A stretch of 64,000 nt of DNA, taken from the NCBI RefSeq assembly GCF_018403325.1, contig NZ_BOSL01000002.1, positions 124,001 through 188,000 of the forward strand, in the 5' to 3' direction. Below are positions 26,104 through 36,535 of the stretch, piece after piece. This stretch comes from Paenibacillus vini (lineage in GTDB: Bacteria; Bacillota; Bacilli; Paenibacillales; Paenibacillaceae). Each line of letters opens with the position of its first letter. Position 1 is the first letter of the stretch. A program made the position numbers and the translations under genes. The notes under the pieces were generated by a model. It worked only from the letters and a program-made list of their open reading frames with translations, did no database searches and was not told where the DNA came from.

Positions 26104-27014
26104 TGACAATGACCGCATCCACTTTGAAGGAACGCAGCTTACTTGGGCTAAAAGAGCTCAGCGCCTCGGAAATCAGTTCGATTCTGGACCGGGCGGCGTA
26201 TTGGGAAAACCGGGACGAGAAAGTGATTCCCGTACTGAAAGATCGTTTTGTAGCGAACATGTTTTTTGAAAATAGCACGCGTACTCGGTTCTCGTTTGAA
26301 ATGGCCGAGAAAAGACTGGGAGCGGAGGTTCTGAACTTCTCAGCCGCCGTATCCAGTGTCGAAAAGGGCGAATCCATTTACGATACGGTGCGCACTTTGG
26401 AATCAATGGGAATCGATGCAGGCGTGATTCGGCTTAAGCCGGTCGGCATGTTGGCCGAATTGGCCACCAGAGTAAACATACCGCTGGTGAATGCCGGTGA
26501 CGGGAATAACGAACATCCGACGCAAGCTTTGCTTGACTTGTACACGATGAAGAAGCATTTCGGAGAATTGAAGGGACTTAAGGTGTCGATTATCGGTGAC
26601 ATTAAACACAGCCGGGTAGCCCGCTCGAACCTGTGGGCCTTGCAGAAATTCGGTGCTGAAGTCAAATTGTGCGCGCCGGACAGCATGCGGGCTCCGGAAC
26701 TTGCGGCGGAAGCTCCCTATGTATCCATGGACGAGGCGCTCTGCGCCGATGTAGTCATGATGCTGCGGGTACAGCTGGAACGTCATGCCGAAGGATTGCT
26801 GAAATCCGCCGAGCAATATCGTCTGGAGTACGGGCTTACGGAGGAGCGTGCAGCGGGTCTTGCCCCGCATGTGATCATCATGCACCCAGCTCCCATCAAT
26901 CGGAACGTAGAAATCGATGACGCAGTGGTGGAACATCCGCAATCGCGGATCTTTAAACAAATGTCGAATGGGGTACCCATCCGGATGGCGGTTATGGAAC
27001 GAGCGATGAAATAG
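26103..27014 (+). CDS. pyrB: Aspartate carbamoyltransferase catalytic subunit
   Basis: Joins carbamoyl phosphate and aspartate. ATG 26103 is used (GGGGGG run at 26090-26095); GTG 26100 and ATG 26109 are alternatives. The 303-residue protein has the carbamoyl-phosphate motif FFENSTRTRFSFE, HPTQALLDLYT and HPAPINRNVEI. No pyrI regulatory subunit is present, as is normal in Bacillales. The usual uracil permease gene pyrP is absent between pyrR and pyrB. Confidence 0.95.
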
Positions 27015-27101
27015 GCATCGATTCATATATAGGTAACGATTCTTACCATAGAAGGTAATTGGATTTCAAAGATTGCAAAAGAACAAGCGGAGGTTTCATC
27101 C

Positions 27102-28394
27102 ATGCAGCTTATAATTCGAAATGCCAGTGTATTGAATGAAAAAGGAGAACTGGAAAGCAAGCACATCACGGTGGCGGACGGAGTAATTGTGAAAATTACG
27201 GATGCCGCCGGAGAAACCGCAGCAGATCAGCCGGCTGCGGAGGCTCAAGTCATTGATGCCGCAGGCAAACTGGTGACGCCGGGATTCATCGACATGCACG
27301 TCCATCTGCGGGAGCCCGGATTTGAACATAAAGAAACGATCGAAACCGGATCTCGCTCCGCTGCAAAGGGCGGATTCACGACGATCGCCTGCATGCCGAA
27401 TACAAGGCCGGTAACGGATAGCCCCGAAGTCGTTTCCTTTGTACTGGACAAAGCGAAGGAAGCCGGGTTGGTTCATGTGCTCCCTTACGCGGCCATTACG
27501 AAAAACGAGCTGGGACGCGAGTTGACGGATTTTGCGGCCTTGAAAGCGGCGGGCGCGATCGGGTTCACCGATGACGGCGTAGGAGTGCAAAACGCGCAGA
27601 TGATGAAGGATGCGATGACTCTTGCCGCATCGATGGATATGCCGGTCATCGCTCACTGCGAGGATAATTCCCTCGTCGAAGGCGCGCCGGTAGCCGAAGG
27701 GGAATTCGCTAAGCGCCACGGGCTGAAAGGAATCCCGAACGAGTCGGAAGCGATCCATGTCGGGAGGGACATCCTGCTGGCGGAAGCTACCGGGGTACAT
27801 TACCATGTATGCCATGTCAGCACGGAGCAATCCATCCGGCTGATCCGTCAAGCGAAAGAGATCGGAATCAACGTGACCGCCGAGGTTTGCCCTCACCATC
27901 TGATTCTTGCGGAAGAGGATATTCCCGGTCTGGACGCCAATTGGAAAATGAACCCGCCGCTGCGCTCAAGACGCGATGTGGAGGCATGCATCCAGGCGCT
28001 GGAGGATGGGACGATCGACATTGTCGTAACGGACCACGCTCCGCACAGCGAGGATGAAAAAGCTAAAGGAATGCAGCTTGCTCCATTCGGAATCGTCGGT
28101 TTTGAAACGGCGTTCCCGCTGCTTTATACCAAGTTCGTCGCGGAAGGCCGCTGGAGCCTGGAGATGCTGGTACGGCGGATGACGGCCGCTCCGGCCCGCG
28201 TATTCGGACTGGAAACGGGACGATTAGCACCAGGGGCACCAGCCGATTTGACGATAGTGGACCTGGATCTGGAGAAGGACGTCAACCCGGAGGACTTTGC
28301 CTCCAAGGGCCGTAACACGCCGTTCAGCGGATGGAAATTGAAAGGCTGGCCGGTAACGACGATCGTGTCCGGCAAAGTGGTTTGGAGCGAATAA
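27102..28394 (+). CDS. pyrC: Dihydroorotase
   Basis: Zinc amidohydrolase closing carbamoyl aspartate to dihydroorotate. The 430-residue class I type enzyme shows the metal motif GFIDMHVHLREPG, MPNTRPVTDSPE, HCED, HVCHVST and the Asp in VTDHAPHSEDEK. CGGAGGT precedes the start. The 87-base gap after pyrB shows no terminator. Confidence 0.95.
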   Translation: MQLIIRNASVLNEKGELESKHITVADGVIVKITDAAGETAADQPAAEAQVIDAAGKLVTPGFIDMHVHLREPGFEHKETIETGSRSAAKGGFTTIACMPNTRPVTDSPEVVSFVLDKAKEAGLVHVLPYAAITKNELGRELTDFAALKAAGAIGFTDDGVGVQNAQMMKDAMTLAASMDMPVIAHCEDNSLVEGAPVAEGEFAKRHGLKGIPNESEAIHVGRDILLAEATGVHYHVCHVSTEQSIRLIRQAKEIGINVTAEVCPHHLILAEEDIPGLDANWKMNPPLRSRRDVEACIQALEDGTIDIVVTDHAPHSEDEKAKGMQLAPFGIVGFETAFPLLYTKFVAEGRWSLEMLVRRMTAAPARVFGLETGRLAPGAPADLTIVDLDLEKDVNPEDFASKGRNTPFSGWKLKGWPVTTIVSGKVVWSE

Positions 28395-28434
28395 TCAGCA
28401 ATTATAAATAGATTACGTAAAGGAGTGCTGCAGG

Positions 28435-29571
28435 ATGCAGGCAAGATTATTGTTGGAAGACGGCACATTGTTTACCGGGAAATCGTTCGGCGCGGAAGCC
28501 GAAAGCACCGGAGAGGTCGTTTTTAATACAGGAATTACAGGTTACCAGGAAGTATTGTCTGATCCTTCTTACTGCGGACAGATTGTAACAATGACTTATC
28601 CGCTGATCGGAAACTATGGAATTTCGAGGGATGATTTTGAATCGATCGCTCCTTCGATCCACGGGTTTGTCGTCCGCCGCTATGAGCCAACGCCAAGCAA
28701 CTGGCGGGCGCAGTACAACTTGGGGGATTTGCTGAAGGAATACGGCATCCCTGGAATTACCGATATCGACACGCGGATGCTGACCCGGATTATCCGCCAG
28801 CATGGCACGATGAAGGGGATTTTGACGACTTCCTCCAAATCCGTGGCCGAACTGCAAGAAATGATCGCATCGACCAGCATCGAGGAACTGCGCAACCAGG
28901 TTGCCCGGACTTCGACGCCTAACGTATACAGCAGCCCGGGATCCAAAGAACGTATCGTTCTCGTCGATTACGGTGCGAAAAGCGGGATTCTCCGCGAATT
29001 GAACAAGCGTGACTGTGACGTCGTTATCGTCCCTCATGACACGACGGCAGAAGAAATCCGCCGGCTGCATCCGGACGGCATTCAGCTCTCTAACGGGCCT
29101 GGGGATCCGAAGGATGTTTCTTATGCGGTGAACACAATCTCCGAGCTGCTCGGTGAATATCCGATCTTCGGGATCTGCCTTGGGCACCAGCTGCTGTCGC
29201 TGGCTTGCGGAGCGGATACTGAAAAGCTGAAATTCGGCCATCGCGGGGGAAATCACCCGGTGAAGGACCTCGAAACCGGCCGCTGCTACATCACATCCCA
29301 GAACCATGGTTATACGGTCAACGAAGCCTCCCTTGCGGGAACGGATTTGATCGTTACGCACATCAATAATAACGACAAAACGGTTGAGGGCGTCAAGCAT
29401 GCCAAATACCCTGCCTTCTCGGTGCAATATCACCCGGAAGCGGCGCCAGGACCTTATGATAACAGCTATCTTTTTGACCGCTTTATCGAAATGATAAGAG
29501 AACACAAGCGGCTGAATCCTCAAAAGCCGCGTCAAGCCGAACTGACGGCTGCAGCGAAAGGAGTACTGTAA
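28435..29571 (+). CDS. carA: Carbamoyl phosphate synthase small subunit
   Basis: Glutaminase subunit supplying ammonia for carbamoyl phosphate. The 378-residue protein has the N-terminal CPSase domain ([20 protein letters not shown]) and a class I glutaminase with the nucleophile in [15 protein letters not shown] and the His-Glu pair in [11 protein letters not shown]. The start of carB follows its TAA by one base. Position in the pyr operon suggests the pyrimidine-specific pyrAA copy. Confidence 0.96.
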   Translation: MQARLLLEDGTLFTGKSFGAEAESTGEVVFNTGITGYQEVLSDPSYCGQIVTMTYPLIGNYGISRDDFESIAPSIHGFVVRRYEPTPSNWRAQYNLGDLLKEYGIPGITDIDTRMLTRIIRQHGTMKGILTTSSKSVAELQEMIASTSIEELRNQVARTSTPNVYSSPGSKERIVLVDYGAKSGILRELNKRDCDVVIVPHDTTAEEIRRLHPDGIQLSNGPGDPKDVSYAVNTISELLGEYPIFGICLGHQLLSLACGADTEKLKFGHRGGNHPVKDLETGRCYITSQNHGYTVNEASLAGTDLIVTHINNNDKTVEGVKHAKYPAFSVQYHPEAAPGPYDNSYLFDRFIEMIREHKRLNPQKPRQAELTAAAKGVL

Positions 29572-29572
29572 T

Positions 29573-32500
29573 ATGCCGATTAATAAAGAACTTAAGAAGA
29601 TCCTCGTCATCGGTTCAGGACCGATCGTTATCGGCCAGGCGGCGGAGTTTGACTACGCCGGTACTCAGGCCTGCCAAGCGCTGAAAGAAGAAGGCGTTGA
29701 AGTGGTGCTGATCAACAGTAACCCGGCTACGATCATGACCGACACCAACATGGCGGATAAAGTATATATCGAACCGATTACTCTGGAATTCGTTACGCAA
29801 ATTATTCGCCAGGAGCGCCCGGATGGGCTCTTGCCTACGCTCGGAGGTCAAACCGGCCTCAACATGGCGGTGGAACTTGCCCGCGCCGGCGTACTGGAGC
29901 GCGAAAATGTAAAACTGCTCGGAACCCAGCTTACCTCCATCGAGAAGGCGGAGGACCGCGACTTGTTCCGCGAACTGATGCGTGAATTGGAACAGCCGGT
30001 ACCTGAAAGTGCGATCATCACTTCGGTAGACGAAGCCCTTAATTTTGCCGAAGAGATCGGTTATCCGGTGATCGTTCGTCCGGCCTACACACTCGGCGGC
30101 ACAGGCGGCGGCATTTGCGCAACCTTGGAAGAATTGAAAGAGACCGTCGCATCGGGGATCCGCTACAGCCCGATCGGTCAGTGCCTGATCGAGAAATCGA
30201 TCGCCGGCATGAAGGAAGTCGAATATGAAGTAATGCGCGATGCGAACGATAACTGTATCGTAGTCTGCAATATGGAGAACTTTGACCCGGTAGGCGTACA
30301 TACCGGAGACAGTATCGTAGTGGCTCCGAGCCAAACGCTGTCCGATCGGGAGTATCAAATGCTTCGCTCCGCTTCGCTCAAAATCATCCGTGCCTTGAAC
30401 ATCGAAGGCGGCTGCAACGTTCAGTTCGCACTGGATCCGCAAAGCTTCCAGTACTATGTCATCGAGGTGAATCCGCGGGTCAGCCGCTCCTCGGCGCTCG
30501 CGTCCAAAGCAACCGGTTATCCGATCGCAAAAATGGCCGCAAAAATTGCAATGGGTTATACGCTGGACGAAATCGTAAACCCGGTTACCGGCCAAACTTA
30601 TGCTTGCTTCGAGCCGACGCTCGATTATATCGTCAGCAAAATTCCACGCTGGCCGTTCGATAAATTTGTCAGCGCCAACCGTAAGCTCGGCACGCAAATG
30701 AAAGCGACGGGCGAAGTCATGGCGATCGGCCGGACTTTTGAAGAGTCGATCCACAAAGCGGTTCGCTCGCTGGAGATCGGAACGCACCGTCTGTACCTGA
30801 AAGGGGCGGACGAACTGGATAAGGAAACTCTGGACCAACGCCTGATCAAGGCCGATGACGAGCGCCTGTTCCTGGTGGCCGAAGCTTTCCGCCGCGGCTA
30901 CAGTCTGCAACAAATTCAGGATCTGACGCAAATTGACTGGTGGTTCCTGGACAAAATTGAACGTCTGGTACAATTCGAAGCCAAAATTGCTTCGGAATCC
31001 GAACTGACTTATGAAACGCTGTATGAAGCGAAGCGACTCGGATTTACGGACCGCGCGATCGCTGAGCTGCGCGCCATTGGCCAGCCTTCAGGCACTCATC
31101 TGACGGAGCAAAGCGTTACGTTGTTCCGGAAGGAGAGAGGACTTCGTCCGGTCTACAAAATGGTCGATACCTGCGCTGCCGAATTCGAAGCTTCAACGCC
31201 TTACTACTACTCCACGTATGAAACGGAAAATGAAGTCATCCATACGGACAAAGAGAAAATCGTCGTGCTCGGCTCCGGACCGATTCGGATCGGCCAGGGT
31301 ATCGAATTCGATTACTCCACCGTGCATGCGGTATGGGCGATTCAAAAGGCCGGATACGAGGCTGTCATTATCAACAACAACCCGGAGACAGTGTCTACGG
31401 ACTTCAATACATCGGACCGGCTGTACTTTGAGCCGCTCTTCTTCGAAGACGTCATGAACGTCATCGAGCAGGAGAAGCCGGTCGGCGTTATCGTACAGTT
31501 TGGCGGCCAGACGGCCATCAACCTGGCAGCGCCGCTTCAAGCCGCAGGAGTAAACATTCTCGGGACTTCGCTCGAAAGCATCGACGAGGCCGAGGACCGG
31601 AAGAAGTTCGAAGCTCTTCTGTCCAGACTGGGTATCGCCCAGCCGAAAGGCAGTACGGTGACTTCGGTTGACGAAGCGGTCGGCACAGCACAGTCGCTCG
31701 GTTATCCGGTACTGGTGCGTCCATCCTACGTCCTCGGCGGACGTGCGATGGAGATCGTATACTCCGACGCGGAGCTTCTGAAATACATGAAGGAAGCCGT
31801 AAACATCAACCCGGAGCATCCGGTGCTTATCGACCGCTATATGCTTGGCAAAGAGGTCGAAGTGGATGCGATCTGCGATGGTGAAACGGTACTCATTCCG
31901 GGGATCATGGAGCATGTCGAACGGGCCGGGGTTCACTCCGGTGACTCGATCGCGGTGTATCCGCCTCAATACCTTTCGGATGAACTGAAAGATAAGATCG
32001 TAGATATTACTACAAAAATAGCCAAGGAACTTAAGACGGTCGGACTGGTCAACATTCAGTTCGTCATCTATAAGAATGAAGTGTATGTGATCGAGGTCAA
32101 CCCGCGCTCCTCGCGGACGGTTCCTTTCTTGAGCAAAGTTACGAACATCCCGATGGCTAATGTGGCTACTAAGGCTATCCTTGGCACGAAGCTGAAGGAA
32201 CTGGGTTATGAAGACGGCTTGTGGCCGGAGAGCGATCAGGTCTCGGTCAAAGTGCCGGTATTCTCCTTCGCCAAGCTCCGTCGCGTCGAGCCTACGCTCG
32301 GACCGGAAATGAAATCGACCGGCGAAGTAATGGGCCGCGATCCGCAATATGCCAAGGCGCTATATAAAGGCCTGATCGGTGCAGGTATGAAAATCCCGAC
32401 CACGGGCGCCATCATCGCTACGGTTGCAGATAAGGATAAACAAGAAGCGGTAGAGCTGCTGCGCGGCTTCTACAACCTGGGTTACAAGATCATCGCTACA

Positions 32501-32785
32501 GAAGGAACGGCAGCGGCATTGATCGAAGAGGGCATTCATGTCACTACGGTGCACAAGCTGACCGAGGGCGTACCGAACATTCTGGATTTGATCCGCAATG
32601 GAGAGGCGCACTTCGTAATCAATACGTTGACCAAAGGCAAAGAACCTGAGCGCGACGGCTTCCGGATTCGCCGGGAAGCTGTAGAGAACGGGATTGTGTG
32701 CATGACCTCGCTGGATACGGTGCGTGCCCTGCTGAACATGCTGCAGACGATCAACTTCTCTTCCCAGGCTATGCCAAGCTTATAA
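29573..32785 (+). CDS. carB: Carbamoyl phosphate synthase large subunit
   Basis: Two ATP-grasp halves use bicarbonate, ammonia and ATP. Length 1070 residues, as expected. The repeated halves start at [20 protein letters not shown] and [22 protein letters not shown]-grasp motifs [12 protein letters not shown] and [15 protein letters not shown] are visible, and the C-terminal MGS-like allosteric domain (about 940-1070) contains [16 protein letters not shown]. Coupled to carA. Confidence 0.97.
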   Translation: MPINKELKKILVIGSGPIVIGQAAEFDYAGTQACQALKEEGVEVVLINSNPATIMTDTNMADKVYIEPITLEFVTQIIRQERPDGLLPTLGGQTGLNMAVELARAGVLERENVKLLGTQLTSIEKAEDRDLFRELMRELEQPVPESAIITSVDEALNFAEEIGYPVIVRPAYTLGGTGGGICATLEELKETVASGIRYSPIGQCLIEKSIAGMKEVEYEVMRDANDNCIVVCNMENFDPVGVHTGDSIVVAPSQTLSDREYQMLRSASLKIIRALNIEGGCNVQFALDPQSFQYYVIEVNPRVSRSSALASKATGYPIAKMAAKIAMGYTLDEIVNPVTGQTYACFEPTLDYIVSKIPRWPFDKFVSANRKLGTQMKATGEVMAIGRTFEESIHKAVRSLEIGTHRLYLKGADELDKETLDQRLIKADDERLFLVAEAFRRGYSLQQIQDLTQIDWWFLDKIERLVQFEAKIASESELTYETLYEAKRLGFTDRAIAELRAIGQPSGTHLTEQSVTLFRKERGLRPVYKMVDTCAAEFEASTPYYYSTYETENEVIHTDKEKIVVLGSGPIRIGQGIEFDYSTVHAVWAIQKAGYEAVIINNNPETVSTDFNTSDRLYFEPLFFEDVMNVIEQEKPVGVIVQFGGQTAINLAAPLQAAGVNILGTSLESIDEAEDRKKFEALLSRLGIAQPKGSTVTSVDEAVGTAQSLGYPVLVRPSYVLGGRAMEIVYSDAELLKYMKEAVNINPEHPVLIDRYMLGKEVEVDAICDGETVLIPGIMEHVERAGVHSGDSIAVYPPQYLSDELKDKIVDITTKIAKELKTVGLVNIQFVIYKNEVYVIEVNPRSSRTVPFLSKVTNIPMANVATKAILGTKLKELGYEDGLWPESDQVSVKVPVFSFAKLRRVEPTLGPEMKSTGEVMGRDPQYAKALYKGLIGAGMKIPTTGAIIATVADKDKQEAVELLRGFYNLGYKIIATEGTAAALIEEGIHVTTVHKLTEGVPNILDLIRNGEAHFVINTLTKGKEPERDGFRIRREAVENGIVCMTSLDTVRALLNMLQTINFSSQAMPSL

Positions 32786-32807
32786 CAGCAATCTGATAAA
32801 AAATATA

Positions 32808-32841
32808 GCGGCTCCGGATGCATCTTGCGCATCGGAGCCGC
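32808..32841 (+). other. Intercistronic stem-loop between carB and pyrF
   Basis: A 13-bp GC-rich stem with one bulged G (5' arm 32808-32821, 3' arm 32829-32841) lies just before the pyrF ribosome site. There is no T run, so it is unlikely to terminate fully. It may stabilise or partition the polycistronic mRNA at the point where pyrK-pyrD are found in B. subtilis. Confidence 0.6.
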
Positions 32842-32863
32842 AAGTATGACTGGAGGAGTACAA

Positions 32864-33598
32864 ATGGCGTTGTCATATGAACAGGCCGCCGGCAGGCTGA
32901 TGGTTGCTCTGGACTATCCTTCCGCGGAGCAGGCCCGGGAAACGATTCAAGCCTTGAAGGGAATACCTTGCTACATGAAGGTGGGGATGCAGCTTTTCTA
33001 TACTGCGGGGCCAGATTTTGTGAAGGAACTGAAATCGCAAGGCTACTCGGTGTTTCTCGATCTGAAAATGCATGATATCCCTAACACGGTGAAGGGCGGG
33101 GCGAACAGCATCACGCGTCTTGGCGTCGATATGTTCAATGTTCATGCAGCAGGTGGGTTGAAGATGATGGCAGCCGCTTATGAAGGCGTGATATCAGCTT
33201 TGGATAGCGATGCATCGCTCAAGAAGCCGCTTCTGATCGGAGTAACCCAACTGACCAGCACAAATCAAGAAACGTTAAATCGGGAAATCGGCATCCAAGG
33301 CAGCGTCGAGCAATCGGTTTTGTCCTATGCGGCTTTCACCAAGGAAGCTGGTCTGGATGGCGTCGTTGCTTCTCCTTTGGAAGTACAAGCTATAAAAGGA
33401 CAATGCGGAGCCTCGTTCATTACAGTTACCCCCGGCATTCGTCCGGCGGGAAGCAGTGCGGGAGATCAATCCCGTACATTAACGCCCGGGGAAGCGATAC
33501 GGCAGGGTACGGATTATATCGTTGTCGGACGTCCGATTACGGGAGCGCCACAACCGCGCGATGCGGCGGAACAAATCATTGAGGAGATGATGAAGTAA
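32864..33598 (+). CDS. pyrF: Orotidine 5'-phosphate decarboxylase
   Basis: Decarboxylates OMP to UMP. ATG 32864 follows GGAGGA at 32851-32856; an upstream TTG at 32825 lies in the hairpin. The 244-residue TIM barrel shows LMVALDYPSAEQA, the catalytic FLDLKMHDIPNTV motif (Asp-x-Lys-x2-Asp) and VTPGIRP. Its stop overlaps the pyrE ATG. Confidence 0.95.
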   Translation: MALSYEQAAGRLMVALDYPSAEQARETIQALKGIPCYMKVGMQLFYTAGPDFVKELKSQGYSVFLDLKMHDIPNTVKGGANSITRLGVDMFNVHAAGGLKMMAAAYEGVISALDSDASLKKPLLIGVTQLTSTNQETLNREIGIQGSVEQSVLSYAAFTKEAGLDGVVASPLEVQAIKGQCGASFITVTPGIRPAGSSAGDQSRTLTPGEAIRQGTDYIVVGRPITGAPQPRDAAEQIIEEMMK

Positions 33599-34239
33599 TG
33601 ATCAATATTGAACAGATTGCAAATCAAGTGGCAGGTCGTTTGCTGGACATCGGCGCGGTGGCGCTTCGTCCGCATGAACCTTTCACCTGGACTTCCGGCA
33701 TCAAATCGCCGATCTACTGCGATAATCGGTTGACGATGTCCTACCCTGACATCCGTGACCTGGTTGCAGAGTCTTTTGCAGCGGTGATTCGTGACGCTTA
33801 TCCTGACACCGAGGTGATCGCCGGAACAGCGACCGCGGGCATTCCGCACGCGGCATTCGTGGCCCAGAAGCTGGGACTCCCTATGGCCTACATTCGCGAT
33901 AAAGCGAAAGGACATGGCAAGGAGAACCAGATCGAGGGTCTGATCAAACCCGGGCAAAAGGTAATCGTCATCGAGGATTTGATTTCGACCGGCGGCAGCT
34001 CGATCAAGGCGGCCCAGGCTGTCCGCGAAGCGGGCGCCGAGCCATTGGCCGTGCTGGCGATTTTCAGCTACCAGCTGGACAAGGCGGTACAGGGTTTTGA
34101 AGCGGCAGGAATTCCGCTGCAAACCTTGTCCAACTACAGCGCTCTGATCGACGTGGCCATCGAGCGGGGCGAAATTAAGCCGGAGGATCTGGCATTGCTG
34201 AAGTCCTGGAGAGAGGATCCGTCCTCCTTCGGCAAGTAA
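33598..34239 (+). CDS. pyrE: Orotate phosphoribosyltransferase
   Basis: Adds PRPP to orotate to give OMP. The 213-residue protein has the PRPP loop VIVIEDLISTGGSSIKAAQ, GTATAGIPHAA and AYIRDKAKGHGKENQIEG. It is the last gene of the operon and overlaps pyrF by one base. A terminator follows. Confidence 0.95.
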   Translation: MINIEQIANQVAGRLLDIGAVALRPHEPFTWTSGIKSPIYCDNRLTMSYPDIRDLVAESFAAVIRDAYPDTEVIAGTATAGIPHAAFVAQKLGLPMAYIRDKAKGHGKENQIEGLIKPGQKVIVIEDLISTGGSSIKAAQAVREAGAEPLAVLAIFSYQLDKAVQGFEAAGIPLQTLSNYSALIDVAIERGEIKPEDLALLKSWREDPSSFGK

Positions 34240-34270
34240 AACGAAGATTAGTATATAGATGTCTATGATC

Positions 34271-34311
34271 CATGGCCCTTACGCATTTGCGTGAAGGGTC
34301 ATGTTTTTTTT
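34271..34311 (+). terminator. Terminator of the pyr operon
   Basis: CATGGCCCTT and its near-complement GAAGGGTCATG form a stem with an inner ACGCA/TGCGT pairing, then eight T residues. Confidence 0.92.
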
Positions 34312-34317
34312 GTTGTG

Positions 34318-34515
34318 AACTTAACGAATCTGAGACACGCTATTGAGCGAAAAAAGCGATTTTCAGAATTTAACGAATCTATGTATCGCTAATTAGACGG
34401 TATTGTTGTAAATGGGATAGAATTTCATCAAATAAGAGTTACTGAGTTCCTTACATTTCAAATCCTCGAAAATACCTTGAAATAACGTTGCTGGAGTTCG
34501 TTAGTTTGCGATCAG
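34318..34515. repeat. Four-copy inverted repeat in the pyrE/GH18 intergenic gap
   Basis: The motif TTAACGAATCT...CGCTA occurs twice in forward orientation (about 34320 and 34369). Two inverted relatives follow as GTTACTGAGTTCCTTA (about 34437) and GTTGCTGGAGTTCGTTA (about 34485). Spacing is close to 50 bases. Together they could fold into one large stem. No coding frame is seen. Confidence 0.55.
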
Positions 34516-34539
34516 AGAGCTTCGGTATGCTCGGTTCAG

Positions 34540-34620
34540 ATTAGCTTCAAATTCGTTTCAGACTCATATCAGACTTACAATTTCAGACCAATTTTAATTC
34601 AGTTTCAATTCGAAACAGTT
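34540..34620. repeat. AT-rich TCAGAC-rich stretch
   Basis: TCAGAC occurs three times (34558, 34569, 34583), with related TTCAGA and TTCAGT copies nearby. No gene is seen. It may be a decayed simple repeat between two convergent terminators. Confidence 0.35.
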
Positions 34621-34640
34621 CCCCGTCCTATCTTCGCACA

Positions 34641-34680
34641 AAAGCCAAACAAGCCCGCAGGGTCTCCCCTGCGGGCTTGT
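34641..34680 (-). terminator. Terminator of the SLH-GH18 gene
   Basis: A near-perfect 13-bp stem (34649-34661 with 34667-34680) is followed on the minus strand by GTTTGGCTTTT. It sits directly after the stop of the minus-strand gene. Confidence 0.85.
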
Positions 34681-34693
34681 ACTATGTGTAGTG

Positions 34694-36301
34694 TTATCTC
34701 TGTGACTTGATCGCCGAATATTTAGCGGCATTGCGCAGGGCTGGCCAAACTTCGGGCGTATCTCCTCCGATAGACCAGTAGGCGAAGCCCGCTATGTTCT
34801 CTTCCAGCGCCATCGTGTACTTTTGGGTCAGAGAGCGGGAATCTTCCAGCCAGATCTTGTGCGCAGCCGATGAATAGTATTTGGTCGTGTATTGGCCGAG
34901 TTGGCTGTTCCACTCCGGTTTGACGCCGAAACGCGCGATCCGTTGAAATTGTTCTCCCAAGCTAAGGTCCTCCGAGTTTATCGTGTTTCCTTTGCTATCC
35001 ACTGTCCAATCCCTGACGTACAAGGGCAGGGCCAGGATGACTTTGGAGGCGGGCACTTGCTTCAGCAGTGTCTCAAGTCCATATTCAACCCAAGGCAACG
35101 AAGAGACGGAGCCAGCAGGACCGCCGGCCCAATGCTCATCGTAGCCCATCAGTACGATATAGTCTGCAATTTTACCGAGAGAAGCATAATCGAAGGCTTC
35201 GGTCCAATCGGTTCCGAGATCCGGAGATACGTCGACGGACAACGTCATCCCGTTGGCGTGAAGCTGCCGGGCCAGCTCAGAGACGAACGCTGTGAAGGCC
35301 CTCCCATCGGTTGCAGCTACATTTTCAAAGTCCAGATTAATCCCGTGCAACCCACTCTTCACGGCTAGGCTTTTGATTTTGGCAATGGCGGCTGCCGATT
35401 TCTCGCCGGAGGATAGCAGGGAATGCGTGTTTTCCTGGTTGAGACGGTTGCCGAACATGGCCCATACCTGTTTACCGTTCTTTTTGGCCCAAGCGGATAG
35501 ATTGGCATCGCTGTGATCGGAGATGCTGCCGTCCTCATTTAAAAAGAACCATCTTGGCGACAACACATTCACGTTCGATTTCAGGACCGATTGTTTGAAC
35601 TGCTCATCGGTTTGGTCATATTGCCAACCCAATTGGATAGCGGCGGGAGCCTTAGCCGATAATTTACGGGACCAGGCATCGTTCTGAAGTATACGGTCCA
35701 GAATCGTTGCGGTTTCCTGTCTGGTCAACGACTGGACGGGATTAAAGCGGCCGCCGCTCCCCTCCATCAGTCCAAGCTTGGATATGGCGGCGACATAAGG
35801 GCGAGCCCATGGTGCAATCAAGTCCGCATCTTTATATCCGTAATTTAATCCCGTACCGGTGCCCGAGGCCTGCTCGTTTAGAATCCGGACGATCCACACA
35901 GCCGCTTCCTGTCTTGTAACCGGTTGAAAAGGGGCGAAGGTACCGTCTCCTTTTCCTTCGGTAAGTCCCAGTTCGGTCTGCGCTTGGACGCCGGAGTAGA
36001 ACCAGTCTCCTTTTGCAACGTCTTTATAGGCGGGAACGGACGATGAGACCGATTCGAGTCCCAGTATACGATTGACGGTTATTATAAATTCCGCGCGCGT
36101 AATCGGCTTGGCGGGGGAGAATACGTTGTCCGAGGTACCGTTCATAATTTTTTGTTCATTAAGCCGAATAATAGCCTCTTTAGCATAGCTTGTCCCAATG
36201 TCATTAAAAGGAAATTCCTTACCGGCAACGTAGGTTTGCGGTTGGATGATAGAAGGTGATAGAAGTGCGAGCAGGAGAATCGCTGTTTTTAACGGTTTGA
36301 T
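34694..36301 (-). CDS. SLH-domain GH18 family glycosidase with an ATC start codon
   Basis: 535 residues if read from the ATC complement at 36299-36301. From there: signal peptide (KPLKTAILLLALLSPS), three SLH domains (FNDIGTSYAKEAI..., YKDVAKGDWFYSG..., YKDADLIAPWARPY...) and a GH18 domain with GINLDFEN (catalytic Glu about 326), IVLMGYDEHW and a final FAYWSIGGD. The only in-frame ATG (36145) would delete the signal peptide and half of SLH1. GAGGGG lies six bases before the ATC and a good promoter lies just upstream. GH18-SLH proteins of this type act on chitin-like or peptidoglycan glycans at the wall; the substrate is unknown. A sequencing error or start-codon mutation is the alternative. 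Confidence 0.85.
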   Translation of the reverse strand: MKPLKTAILLLALLSPSIIQPQTYVAGKEFPFNDIGTSYAKEAIIRLNEQKIMNGTSDNVFSPAKPITRAEFIITVNRILGLESVSSSVPAYKDVAKGDWFYSGVQAQTELGLTEGKGDGTFAPFQPVTRQEAAVWIVRILNEQASGTGTGLNYGYKDADLIAPWARPYVAAISKLGLMEGSGGRFNPVQSLTRQETATILDRILQNDAWSRKLSAKAPAAIQLGWQYDQTDEQFKQSVLKSNVNVLSPRWFFLNEDGSISDHSDANLSAWAKKNGKQVWAMFGNRLNQENTHSLLSSGEKSAAAIAKIKSLAVKSGLHGINLDFENVAATDGRAFTAFVSELARQLHANGMTLSVDVSPDLGTDWTEAFDYASLGKIADYIVLMGYDEHWAGGPAGSVSSLPWVEYGLETLLKQVPASKVILALPLYVRDWTVDSKGNTINSEDLSLGEQFQRIARFGVKPEWNSQLGQYTTKYYSSAAHKIWLEDSRSLTQKYTMALEENIAGFAYWSIGGDTPEVWPALRNAAKYSAIKSQR

Positions 36302-36323
36302 CGTACTCCCCTCTTTTCCACTG

Positions 36324-36351
36324 AATATAGCAATCTTCGTAATACTATCAA
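36324..36351 (-). promoter_or_regulatory. Promoter of the SLH-GH18 gene
   Basis: On the minus strand TTGATA (36351-36346) and TATATT (36329-36324) are separated by 16 bases. The predicted start of transcription is only a few bases before the ribosome site, supporting translation from about 36301. Confidence 0.65.
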
Positions 36352-36442
36352 AAAATAGCAGATTACATCAGTGTAAAAAATATGGAAATAAAAATATCAA
36401 TATCGTAAAATTTCTTGTAACTTTTTGGTATGAATTTTCGTT

Positions 36443-36448
36443 TATAAT
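36443..36448 (+). promoter_or_regulatory. -10 element of the ABC transporter operon
   Basis: A perfect TATAAT sits 88 bases before the operon's first start. No good -35 is visible at 16-18 bases, so an activator may be needed. Confidence 0.4.
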
Positions 36449-36535
36449 GCAAGACGTGATGGATACATAGAAGCGATTTCGTCCGACCCGTACCGTCTTG
36501 GCATTTATAAAATGAAATTAGGAGACCGATACACA

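Noticed and set aside
29615-30973. 452-codon frame on the minus strand of carB
   Set aside because: Antisense shadow of a conserved gene with biased third positions; no ribosome site or family motif.
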